9,620 nucleotides of DNA, taken from NCBI GenBank assembly GCA_030598385.1, contig JAUVQB010000034.1, positions 1-9,620 of the forward strand, written 5' to 3'. Below, piece after piece: positions 1 through 5,235 of the stretch (position 1 is its first letter; the number at the start of each line of letters is the position of its first letter). The position numbers were made by a program, and so were the translations under genes. Below the pieces are notes generated by a model. It was not told the origin of the DNA, did no database searches, and was given only the letters and a program-made list of their open reading frames with translations. This DNA is from Alphaproteobacteria bacterium (GTDB lineage: Bacteria > Pseudomonadota > Alphaproteobacteria > Kiloniellales > JAKSDN01).

Positions 1-356
1 ACCTTCAGCTTCGCGCCTTTGACGGCCTTGACGACTTGCTGGGCGAGGTCGCGCTCGATGCCCTGCTTGATGGCGACCGCTTGGCGCAACGTCCCGCCGG
101 AGGCCTTCTCGGGCTTGGCGAAATCGAATGCGCCGGCGTCTACCTTCCGCCTGGCCAGGTGGCCGCGCAACATGTCCTGAACCTGCTTCAGCTTGAAGTC
201 GTCATCCGCCCTGATCGCCAGGGTTGACTCGGAGCGTTCGATCGAACAGTTGCTGCCCTTGAAGTCATAGCGCGTAGAAATCTCGCGCATGGCACTTTGA
301 ACCGCGTTATCGACCTCCTGAAGGTCGGTGCGGGAGACGATATCGAATGAGGGCAT
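1..356 (-). CDS. yajQ: YajQ-family nucleotide-binding protein, N-terminal part (truncated by window edge)
   Basis: This frame is open from the ATG at 354-356 to the left edge of the window, giving 118 residues. The protein begins MPSFDIVSRTDLQEVDNA and contains the motifs TRYDFKGS and DDFKLKQVQDML, then RKVDAGAFDF and ASGGTLRQAV. These are hallmarks of the YajQ (UPF0234) family. Members are small cytoplasmic proteins of roughly 160 residues built from two RRM-like folds; some bind nucleotides or cyclic di-GMP and act as regulatory cofactors. About 45 C-terminal residues are therefore missing only because the window ends. No convincing Shine-Dalgarno sequence is seen in front of the ATG, but the match to the family starts exactly at this Met. 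The gene is not obviously linked to the metal cassette next door. Confidence 0.93.
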   Translation of the reverse strand, partial: MPSFDIVSRTDLQEVDNAVQSAMREISTRYDFKGSNCSIERSESTLAIRADDDFKLKQVQDMLRGHLARRKVDAGAFDFAKPEKASGGTLRQAVAIKQGIERDLAQQVVKAVKGAKLK

Positions 357-541
357 GGGAGCTTGTTCTCGCTACAACGGTCAATTGCTCTCGAGTGGCC
401 TGCGCCATGCAGCCACTTTTGGGCGTCCATGCCATACCTTTAGGTTAGGTTCGGGGGTCTGGCAATTTCTATCTTCTTGCACCCGCAGATGCCGCCCTCG
501 GGCCGTCAGCCGCCAATCTCTTCATTGTCTCGCACGAGCGG
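357..541. other. Intergenic stretch between yajQ and merR 3' end
   Basis: No supported gene is seen in these 185 bases. The stretch should hold the yajQ promoter (reading leftwards) and the 3' flank of merR. It has only weak 4-bp hairpins (CTCG-CA-CGAG at 529-538 and GCCC-TC-GGGC at 494-503) and no T-run, so no confident terminator can be called. The short open frames that cross it have no family resemblance. Confidence 0.5.
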
Positions 542-958
542 CTAGGGATGCCTGCTGTACAGCGCCTCGATGATCGGGCAGCTCGGCGCAATGCCGCCTT
601 CGCACTCGTTCGAAATCGTCGTGAGGGTCCGTTGCAGCTTCCTAAGGTCTCTAATTTTGTCTTTCACGCCTTGCAGGTGATGAAGCGTAATCTCTTTCAC
701 TTTGCCGCAATCGTATTCGCCGCCATCGGCAAGGCGGAGTAAGGCGCGGATCTCATCCAGGGAAAACCCAAGCTCGCGGCTGCGGCGGATGAAGCCGAGC
801 CGCCGAGCATGATCGCCGCCATAAATGCGATGTCCGCCGGCCGTGCGCGGCGGCGCGGGAAGCAGTCCGGCTTTCTCGTAGTAGCGGATCGTTTCGACGT
901 TGCAGCCCGTGTGCTTCGAGAGCTTTCCGATGCTGAAATCCTGTTTGCCATCGCCCAT
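542..958 (-). CDS. merR: MerR-family thiophilic-metal (probably Hg(II)) responsive regulator
   Basis: A 138-residue cytoplasmic transcription regulator. Residues 8-75 form the MerR winged helix-turn-helix (FSIGKLSKHTG, then ETIRYYEKAGLLP and RIYGGDHARRLGFIRRSRE). A long dimerisation helix follows at about 85-117, then a short metal-binding loop. Cys84, Cys119 and Cys127 match in order and nearly in spacing the three Hg(II) ligands Cys82, Cys117 and Cys126 of Tn501 MerR: 35 then 8 residues here, against 35 then 9. The tail SCPIIEAL is also MerR-like. Lead sensors such as PbrR share a three-Cys layout, so the metal is not certain from the regulator alone, but the adjacent MerT and MerF genes favour mercury. 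The gene is divergent from the cassette it should control, and the shared gap holds a MerR-type promoter (969-999). An AAGAGG-like ribosome site lies upstream of the ATG at 956-958. Confidence 0.9.
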   Translation of the reverse strand: MGDGKQDFSIGKLSKHTGCNVETIRYYEKAGLLPAPPRTAGGHRIYGGDHARRLGFIRRSRELGFSLDEIRALLRLADGGEYDCGKVKEITLHHLQGVKDKIRDLRKLQRTLTTISNECEGGIAPSCPIIEALYSRHP

Positions 959-968
959 CAGAAACCTC

Positions 969-999
969 TTGAATCTGTAGTGGCTACAGGATTTATCCT
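969..999 (+). promoter_or_regulatory. MerR-type promoter/operator with 19-bp spacer and central dyad
   Basis: The -35 element TTGAAT (969-974) and the -10 element TATCCT (994-999) are separated by 19 bp, the long spacer typical of promoters activated by MerR-family DNA distortion. The spacer contains a perfect inverted repeat, CTGTAG-TGG-CTACAG (975-989), starting immediately after the -35 as in the Tn501 mer operator. Transcription should start near 1006-1008 and run into the Trx-like gene at 1044. The site lies just upstream of the merR start, so MerR bound here could also limit its own transcription. Confidence 0.8.
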
Positions 1000-1043
1000 G
1001 CGATCAAGAGCGAGAAATTGCAAGAGATGTGGAGAGGACTGCT

Positions 1044-1313
1044 ATGCCACAGACACGCAAAATCGAGATATTCAGTGCCGGATGCGCTGCCTGCGAGGCG
1101 ACCATTGCACAGGTCAGGGACCGGGCCTGCCCATCCTGCGATATCGTCGTGCTGGATATGAAGGATGCAGGCGTCGCGGCGCGTGCGAAGGATCTTGGCA
1201 TCCGGTCGGTTCCGGCCGTTGCCATCGACGGCAAGCTGGCCGATTGCTGCTCGGGGCGCGGCCCCGACCTGAGCGTACTGGAGTCCGTTGGGCTGGGGCA
1301 GCCGCTCTCCTGA
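1044..1313 (+). CDS. Small thioredoxin-fold protein of mer-type cassette (double CxxC)
   Basis: An 89-residue protein without a signal peptide. It starts with a beta-strand (KIEIFSAG), followed by CAAC (Cys14-Cys17) at the start of a helix, a second pair CPSC (Cys29-Cys32), and then SVPAVAIDGK, where Pro57 sits as the cis-proline of a thioredoxin/glutaredoxin fold. A vicinal Cys68-Cys69 follows near the end. This order fits a thioredoxin-like thiol carrier or metal chaperone in the cytoplasm. The GCAAC sequence also resembles the metal-binding loop of MerP, but the fold signature is thioredoxin-like rather than HMA. The ATG at 1044 is preferred over the in-frame GTG at 1029 because GGAGAGGA (1031-1038) lies five bases before it. 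It is the first gene after the MerR promoter, and merT starts 10 bases after its stop. Its exact role is inferred. Confidence 0.82.
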   Translation: MPQTRKIEIFSAGCAACEATIAQVRDRACPSCDIVVLDMKDAGVAARAKDLGIRSVPAVAIDGKLADCCSGRGPDLSVLESVGLGQPLS

Positions 1314-1323
1314 CGAGGCGCCT

Positions 1324-1764
1324 ATGGTCGAAGCCACACTGGAGACAACACAAAGAAAATCTTCGGGCCCGGGCCGTCACTTTGGGTCCAGGACCTCGAC
1401 CGCGTTTAGCTTCGTCGCAGGCATAGGGGCCGCGGCGGCAGGATCGTGCTGCGCCCTACCTCTGGCCTTGGCGAGTGTTGGGATCGGTGGGGCCTGGCTC
1501 GGCAATCTCGGCACACTCGCCCTATACCGCCCCTATATCCTGAGCGTGGCCGTGATCGGTCTGGGCGTCGGCTGGACATTGAGCGTTCGGAAACTTTGGC
1601 GGCGGACCTGCGAATCGGACAGTTCTTGCGGAAAGGTATCAACCAACCGGTGGACCTTCGGGGCTCTAACGATCTCAACGCTCCTGGTTTTGTTTGCCGC
1701 TGCATCCAACTGGCTGGAACCCGTGATCGTGCAAAGTCTTCTCGAGTGGGAGCGAAGGTCATGA
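1324..1764 (+). CDS. merT: Mercuric ion transport protein MerT
   Basis: A 146-residue inner-membrane protein with three predicted helices at about 27-51, 67-88 and 112-135. Helix 1 carries the vicinal pair Cys42-Cys43 in the context AAAAGSCCALPLALASVG, followed by GGAWLGNL, the signature of MerT. The loop after helix 2 has Cys96 and Cys102, the same six-residue spacing as Cys76 and Cys82 of Tn501 MerT. In that family Hg(II) passes from the helix-1 pair to the loop pair and into the cytoplasm. The N-terminal tail before helix 1 is about 18 residues longer than in Tn501 MerT, and the C-terminus extends to LLEWERRS. The ATG at 1324 has a CGAGG ribosome site upstream and no alternative Met before helix 1. 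Its stop overlaps the merF start as ATGA. Confidence 0.9.
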   Translation: MVEATLETTQRKSSGPGRHFGSRTSTAFSFVAGIGAAAAGSCCALPLALASVGIGGAWLGNLGTLALYRPYILSVAVIGLGVGWTLSVRKLWRRTCESDSSCGKVSTNRWTFGALTISTLLVLFAAASNWLEPVIVQSLLEWERRS

Positions 1765-1964
1765 ACAACGACAAGCTGCTTCGCTATGGTGTCATCGGGA
1801 CAGTGGTGGTAGCAGTCTGCTGTTTCACGCCGGTTCTCGTAGTGCTCGTAAGTGCAGTAGGTCTTTCAGCGGCCATCGGGTGGCTGGATTACGTCCTCTT
1901 TCCCGCTTTGGGCTTGTTCATCGGGATCACAATCTACGCGCTTTGGAAGAGGCGGTCCGCATGA
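1761..1964 (+). CDS. merF: Mercury transport protein MerF (short form)
   Basis: A 67-residue inner-membrane protein with two predicted helices (about 8-36 and 42-61). It is recognised by LLRYGVIGTVVVAVCCFTPV, with the vicinal pair Cys20-Cys21, then VGLSAAIGWLDYVLFPAL and a basic end WKRRSA. This matches MerF, a two-helix Hg(II) importer. The classical MerF of about 81 residues has a second CysCys pair near its C-terminus; this copy stops before that point. The start overlaps the merT stop by four bases (ATGA), and its own stop overlaps the next start in the same way, so the three proteins are probably translationally coupled. The reading frame looks intact, so the short tail may be a genuine variant rather than decay. 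Confidence 0.9.
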   Translation: MNNDKLLRYGVIGTVVVAVCCFTPVLVVLVSAVGLSAAIGWLDYVLFPALGLFIGITIYALWKRRSA

Positions 1965-2188
1965 TCGAGCTGCAATCCACGATCACCTGTCCGCATTGCG
2001 GGCATCGGCACACCGAGACCATGCCCACCGATTTTTGCCAGTTCTTCTATGACTGCAAAGGTTGTGCTGAGCTGTTGAAGCCCAAGCAAGGAGACTGCTG
2101 CGTCTTCTGTTCCTATGGCACGGTACCCTGCCCTCCCATTCAGGAAGCCAAGGAGAGGGGCGAGCAGCCTACCTGTTGCCAGCCGTGA
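1961..2188 (+). CDS. GDCCVxC-domain Cys-rich small protein
   Basis: A 75-residue soluble protein with 11 cysteines (10, 13, 26, 32, 35, 46, 47, 50, 57, 72, 73). CPHC at 10-13 and CKGC at 32-35 look like a zinc-ribbon pair of knuckles; the central GDCCVFCSYG (44-53) is the signature of the family named GDCCVxC domain-containing (seleno)protein, some of whose members carry selenocysteine in this motif. Here the motif positions are cysteine. The C-terminus ends TCCQP, a further vicinal pair. The family's biochemical function is not established. Its place in the mer-type cassette suggests thiol-based metal binding or redox chemistry in the cytoplasm, which is inference. The ATG overlaps the merF stop, with GGAAGAGG (1945-1952) as ribosome site inside merF. 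Confidence 0.88.
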   Translation: MIELQSTITCPHCGHRHTETMPTDFCQFFYDCKGCAELLKPKQGDCCVFCSYGTVPCPPIQEAKERGEQPTCCQP

Positions 2189-2191
2189 CGC

Positions 2192-2596
2192 ATGCCGATG
2201 GCCGACACCGAAACCCGCGCGCGGAGAGATTGGGCTGACTGGAGCCGCAACCGGCGGAGCTACGTCCTGGCGTGGGGGCTGCCGACCGCGCTCCTGATCG
2301 TCGGTATTTTCCTGCCGGCACCGGTCAGAACGGTCGTCTGGGCGGGCGCCCTCGTCTGGAACGGCGTGGCCTGCATTGCGAACGCCGCGCGCTGTGGGCG
2401 GACCCACTGCCACATCACAGGTCCGTTCTTTCTGATCATGGCCGCCGTCACCGTGGCCCATGGGACCGGTGTGGTTTCATTCGGCGGTCTGGGATGGTGG
2501 TGGATCGGCGTGGCCATCGCAGTCGGGACTATTGCGTTGTGGCTTGTCTCCGAGCGTCACTTCGGCAAATTCCTGGCGTACAATCGTTCACGCTGA
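2192..2596 (+). CDS. Unknown small integral membrane protein at end of mer-type cassette
   Basis: A 134-residue protein (132 if Met3 at 2198 is used) with about four hydrophobic segments at 27-44, 46-66, 77-93 and 103-120. I do not recognise a named family. The striking part is residues 61-80, CIANAARCGRTHCHITGPFF, with Cys61, Cys68 and Cys73 and His72 and His74 at the junction between helices 2 and 3, a plausible soft-metal site. The N-terminus is charged (ETRARRDWADWSRNRR) and cytoplasmic by the positive-inside rule. The gene starts three bases after the previous stop, in the same direction, so it belongs to the cassette transcript. A role in metal transport or membrane anchoring of a thiol relay is only inferred. 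No strong ribosome site is seen, which fits translational coupling. Confidence 0.78.
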   Translation: MPMADTETRARRDWADWSRNRRSYVLAWGLPTALLIVGIFLPAPVRTVVWAGALVWNGVACIANAARCGRTHCHITGPFFLIMAAVTVAHGTGVVSFGGLGWWWIGVAIAVGTIALWLVSERHFGKFLAYNRSR

Positions 2597-2599
2597 TCG

Positions 2600-2619
2600 A
2601 CCGGCGCTCGCTAGCCGGT
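2600..2619. terminator. Weak hairpin between convergent cassette and lysR ends
   Basis: The sequence ACCGGC (2600-2605), an 8-base loop, then GCCGGT (2614-2619) forms a perfect 6-bp GC-rich stem in the junction between the convergent genes, and overlaps the LysR stop codon. There is no T-run on either side, so it is at best a weak bidirectional terminator or a transcript-end stabiliser. Confidence 0.3.
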
Positions 2620-3528
2620 GCCGCAGTCATGGTCCAAGGCGCTGCCCGTCCTCAGGTGCTCGACCAAATGATCGACCACGGCGCGGATGCGCGCGGAAGT
2701 CCGGTCCGGCTCCTTGTGAACTACGTGAACCGGCACGGCGGGCGGCGCGAAGTCGTCCAGCACGAGTTCGAGGGTTCCGGCCGCAAGCTGCGGGGCGATC
2801 ATATAGGACAGCACGCGAGTGATCCCCCGGCCGCGAAGGGCGGCGGCGATCGCCGCATCGGCACTGTTCACGCGCAGCCGGGACCGGGGCCTGAAACGCT
2901 GGGTCTTGCCGCTCTTCTCGAAGGCCCATTCGCCGCCCGGCGTCATGTTGACGAAATCGATGGTCTCATGGCCGGCGAGGCCGGCCGGGGTCTCGGGCCG
3001 GCTGCGGGTGTCGAGATATTTGGGCGAGGCGCAGAGCACCCGCCGCACGCTGCCGACCCGGACGGCCGAGAGGGACGAATCGGGCAGGTCGGCGATCCGG
3101 ATGGCGACGTCGACGCCTTCGTCGATCAGATGCACCACACGGTCGACGAACGTGGTGGTGAGTGAGATCTCCGGATAGCGATCCAGCAGATCGAGCAGGA
3201 TCGGCGCCATCACCATGCGGCCGAAGAGGACCGAGGCGGTGACCGTCACCGTGCCGCGCGGCGTCGCGTGGATGCCGGCGGCGTGCCGGTCCACTTCCTC
3301 GATCTCGCCCAGGATGCGCCGGCAATCGGCGAGATAGCGCTGGCCGGCGTCGGTCAGCCGCACCGACCGGGTGGTGCGGTGAAGCAGCTTGGCTCCAAGC
3401 CGCTGTTCCAGCTCCGACACGGCCCGGGTTACCGAGGGCGGCGACATGTTGAGGCGCCGTGCCGCCGTTGAGAAGCCGGCCTCCTCGGCCACCGCAACGA
3501 AGACCGACATGGTGCGCAGGCGGTCCAT
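2611..3528 (-). CDS. LysR-family transcriptional regulator (CrgA-like)
   Basis: A 305-residue LysR-type regulator of normal length. Residues 1-60 hold the winged helix-turn-helix (MDRLRTMSVFVAVAEEAGFS, TAARRLNMSPPSVTRAVSEL, then LLHRTTRSVRLTDAG). A linker helix follows, and then a two-lobed periplasmic-binding-protein-like effector domain from about 90 to 290, with VTASVLFGRMVMAP and VDVAIRIADLPDSSL, a style typical of the CrgA-like subgroup. The ATG at 3526-3528 is chosen because the LysR N-terminus usually begins MDRL; the in-frame TTG codons upstream (3540 and 3531) would add only a few residues. The gene is divergent from the four-gene operon at 3673-6885, the classical LysR arrangement, so that operon is its likely target. 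A near-palindrome lies immediately before its start. The inducer is unknown. Confidence 0.92.
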   Translation of the reverse strand: MDRLRTMSVFVAVAEEAGFSTAARRLNMSPPSVTRAVSELEQRLGAKLLHRTTRSVRLTDAGQRYLADCRRILGEIEEVDRHAAGIHATPRGTVTVTASVLFGRMVMAPILLDLLDRYPEISLTTTFVDRVVHLIDEGVDVAIRIADLPDSSLSAVRVGSVRRVLCASPKYLDTRSRPETPAGLAGHETIDFVNMTPGGEWAFEKSGKTQRFRPRSRLRVNSADAAIAAALRGRGITRVLSYMIAPQLAAGTLELVLDDFAPPAVPVHVVHKEPDRTSARIRAVVDHLVEHLRTGSALDHDCGTG

Positions 3529-3531
3529 CAA

Positions 3532-3551
3532 TATTTCCAAGATTTGAAATA
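3532..3551. promoter_or_regulatory. Candidate LysR binding box (20-bp near-palindrome)
   Basis: TATTTCCAAGATTTGAAATA is an inverted repeat in which the outer six positions on each side pair perfectly (TATTTC/GAAATA) and the inner AA/TT also pairs; only one inner position and the centre break symmetry. It contains a T-N11-A match (T3535 to A3547), the generic LysR recognition pattern. It lies three bases upstream of the LysR ATG and in the gap shared with the divergent operon, so it could serve autorepression and control of the operon. Binding is inferred, not shown. Confidence 0.55.
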
Positions 3552-3553
3552 AT

Positions 3554-3594
3554 CTCTTTCCGATTATGCCTATTCCGCTTCCTAGAGGAAAGAG
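3554..3594. repeat. 8-bp perfect inverted repeat with inner palindrome in lysR/operon gap
   Basis: CTCTTTCC (3554-3561) and GGAAAGAG (3587-3594) are perfect inverted copies separated by 25 bases. The right arm also belongs to a smaller palindrome, TTCCT-AG-AGGAA (3579-3590). The element lies between the candidate LysR box and the operon start. It could be a second regulator site or, if transcribed, two mutually exclusive small hairpins in the leader. Confidence 0.35.
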
Positions 3595-3672
3595 CCATAT
3601 TCCCGAGTCAGGAGCGGTCCGGGAGGCGTCATTTCAGGACCGCAGACGCGATCGGGACTAAGGACACGCACG

Positions 3673-4137
3673 ATGACCCGTCCACCTCTTCCCCCGTTTA
3701 CCGCCGAAACGGCGGCGGAAAAGGCGCGGCTCGCCGAGGATGCCTGGAACAGCCGGGGCCCGCAGCGCGTCGCCCAGGCCTACACCGTCGATAGCCAGTG
3801 GCGGAACCGGGCGGAGTTCCTCCAGGGCCGGGAAGAGATCGAGGCGTTCCTCGTCCGCAAATGGGCCCGCGAACTGGACTATCGCCTGATCAAGGAAGTG
3901 TGGACTCACGAGGAGAGCCGCATCGCCGTGCGCTTCGCCTACGAGTGGCACGACGACAGCGGCCAGTGGTTCCGGTCCTACGGGAACGAGAACTGGGAGT
4001 TCGACGAGCACGGCCTGATGCGCCGCCGCATCGCCAGCATCAACGATCTGCCGATCGAATCCGAGGAGCGGAAGTATCACTGGCCCCTGGGACGGCGGCC
4101 CGACGATCACCCGGGCTTGTCCGATCTCGGCCTTTAG
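3673..4137 (+). CDS. DUF1348 family, NTF2/SnoaL-like protein
   Basis: A 154-residue soluble protein that matches the DUF1348 family of the NTF2/SnoaL cone-shaped fold over its full length. Recognisable stretches are [20 protein letters not shown] near the N-terminus, then [53 protein letters not shown] and [12 protein letters not shown], ending in GRRPDDHPG. The fold makes an open pocket used by relatives for small-molecule binding or hydrolysis or isomerisation, but the reaction of DUF1348 itself is not known. TAAGGA (3658-3663) serves as ribosome site for the ATG. It is the first gene of the operon divergent from the CrgA-like LysR, which suggests an inducible role. No truncation or odd residues are apparent. 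Confidence 0.92.
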   Translation: MTRPPLPPFTAETAAEKARLAEDAWNSRGPQRVAQAYTVDSQWRNRAEFLQGREEIEAFLVRKWARELDYRLIKEVWTHEESRIAVRFAYEWHDDSGQWFRSYGNENWEFDEHGLMRRRIASINDLPIESEERKYHWPLGRRPDDHPGLSDLGL

Positions 4138-4197
4138 CGCCGGCAGGCCCCAAGAAATCAGCCGGCGAAGAGATCGCCGAACCGGAGGAGAGCGACC

Positions 4198-4608
4198 ATG
4201 TCAGACACAGCCATTACCCAAGGTGCCCACCACATCGGCTTGACCGTTCCGGATCTGGCCGAGTCCCGGGCCTTTTTCCTCGACACGCTGGGCTTTTCCC
4301 AGGTCGGCGAAGTGCCCGACTATCCCGCCGTCTTCCTGACCGACGGCACCACCATGATCACCCTCTGGCAAGCCGCGGACCCGGCGACGGCGGTCTCATT
4401 CGACCGCAAGAACGTCATCGGCCTGCATCACTTCGCGCTAAAGGTCGAGGACGCCGACGTGCTGGCATCGCTCCATCACCAGCTGAGCACAGCGGACGGC
4501 GTCGAGATCGAATTCGCGCCGGAGTCCCTGGGCGGCGGAGCAACCCAACACATGATGTGCACGATCCCGGGCGGCATTCGCATGGAGTTCATCGCGCCGG
4601 CCGCCTGA
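4198..4608 (+). CDS. VOC-superfamily (glyoxalase/dioxygenase-fold) protein
   Basis: A 136-residue protein with the paired beta-alpha-beta-beta-beta modules of the vicinal oxygen chelate fold. Module one opens HHIGLTVPDLAESRAFFLDT with LGFSQVGE, and module two opens LHHFALKVEDADVLASLHHQ and ends GGIRMEFIAPA. His12, His78 and Glu130 fall where this superfamily places divalent-metal ligands, so a metal-dependent lyase, isomerase or dioxygenase-like activity is possible; the substrate cannot be read from the sequence. GGAGGAG lies a few bases ahead of the ATG. It follows the DUF1348 gene after 60 bases and precedes the AhpD-like gene by 56 bases, all on the same strand. Confidence 0.9.
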   Translation: MSDTAITQGAHHIGLTVPDLAESRAFFLDTLGFSQVGEVPDYPAVFLTDGTTMITLWQAADPATAVSFDRKNVIGLHHFALKVEDADVLASLHHQLSTADGVEIEFAPESLGGGATQHMMCTIPGGIRMEFIAPAA

Positions 4609-4664
4609 GGCGGTTCCTCGCGGAGATTCTGGCCTCATCAACCCGTAGACGAAGGAGAAGAAAC

Positions 4665-5216
4665 ATGCCCCGTTTGACCGCCGTCGATCCCGCGACCGCC
4701 AGCGGCGAGGCCAAGGAGCTTCTCGACGCCGTCGAGCAGAAGCTCGGCATGGCGCCGAACATCGTCCGGACCATGGCCAATTCCCCCGCCGTGCTGAAGG
4801 CCTTTCTCGGTTTCGGCGAAGCGCTCTCCGGCGGCCGTTTCGACGCCAGGAGCCGGGAGGCCTTCGCGCTTACCGTGGCCGGCGTGAATAGCTGCGAATA
4901 CTGCGCGGCCGCCCACACGGCCTTCTCGAAGAGCCTGAAGGTCGGCGAGGACGAGATCGAGCGCCGCCTCGACGGCCATTCCAGCGACCCGGAGCTCGAC
5001 GCGGCACTGGTGTTCGCGAGACAGCTCGTGGAGAAGCGCGGCTTCGTCGATGACGAAGATATCGCCGCCGTGCGCGCCGCCGGTCATGACGATGGCGCGA
5101 TTGCGGAGATCGTCGCCAATGTCGCGGCCAACATCTTCGCCAACTATTTCGATCACGTCGCCCAAACCGAGATCGACTTTCCCAAGGTCGATCTGGCGGC
5201 GGCCCAAGCACCCTAG
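4665..5216 (+). CDS. AhpD-like / carboxymuconolactone decarboxylase-family peroxidase-related protein
   Basis: A 183-residue all-helical protein of the AhpD-like superfamily. The active-site segment reads REAFALTVAGVNSCEYCAAAHT. Glu65, Cys77, Cys80 and His84 have the same spacing as Glu118, Cys130, Cys133 and His137 of Mycobacterium tuberculosis AhpD, so a thiol-disulfide peroxidase or reductase activity is more likely than true carboxymuconolactone decarboxylation, which lacks this pair. The AhpD His132 position is Tyr79 here. The segment NIFANYFDHVAQTEIDFP near the C-terminus is typical of the peroxidase-related subgroup. AAGGAGAAG (4652-4660) is a strong ribosome site. It ends 19 bases before the flavin fusion protein, which might supply reducing power; that link is inference. 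Confidence 0.9.
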   Translation: MPRLTAVDPATASGEAKELLDAVEQKLGMAPNIVRTMANSPAVLKAFLGFGEALSGGRFDARSREAFALTVAGVNSCEYCAAAHTAFSKSLKVGEDEIERRLDGHSSDPELDAALVFARQLVEKRGFVDDEDIAAVRAAGHDDGAIAEIVANVAANIFANYFDHVAQTEIDFPKVDLAAAQAP

Positions 5217-5235
5217 CCCGGTCGGAGTGAGAGCG

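Noticed and set aside
809..1426. Plus-strand open frame spanning merR, its promoter and the Trx-like gene
   Set aside because: It would overlap the MerR-type promoter and two recognised genes, and its translation resembles no known protein.
1950..1975. UGA at the merF stop read as selenocysteine to extend MerF
   Set aside because: Read-through sequence (SSCNPRSPV) does not resemble a MerF tail, and the UGA sits in a standard ATGA start/stop overlap with the next gene.
2600..2619. Strong intrinsic terminator between the convergent genes
   Set aside because: The stem is only 6 bp with an 8-base loop and no T-run, so it is listed only as a weak candidate.
2272..3165. Plus-strand open frame running from the membrane protein gene into the antisense of lysR
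   Set aside because: It crosses two well-supported genes in different frames and looks like low-complexity GC-driven sequence.
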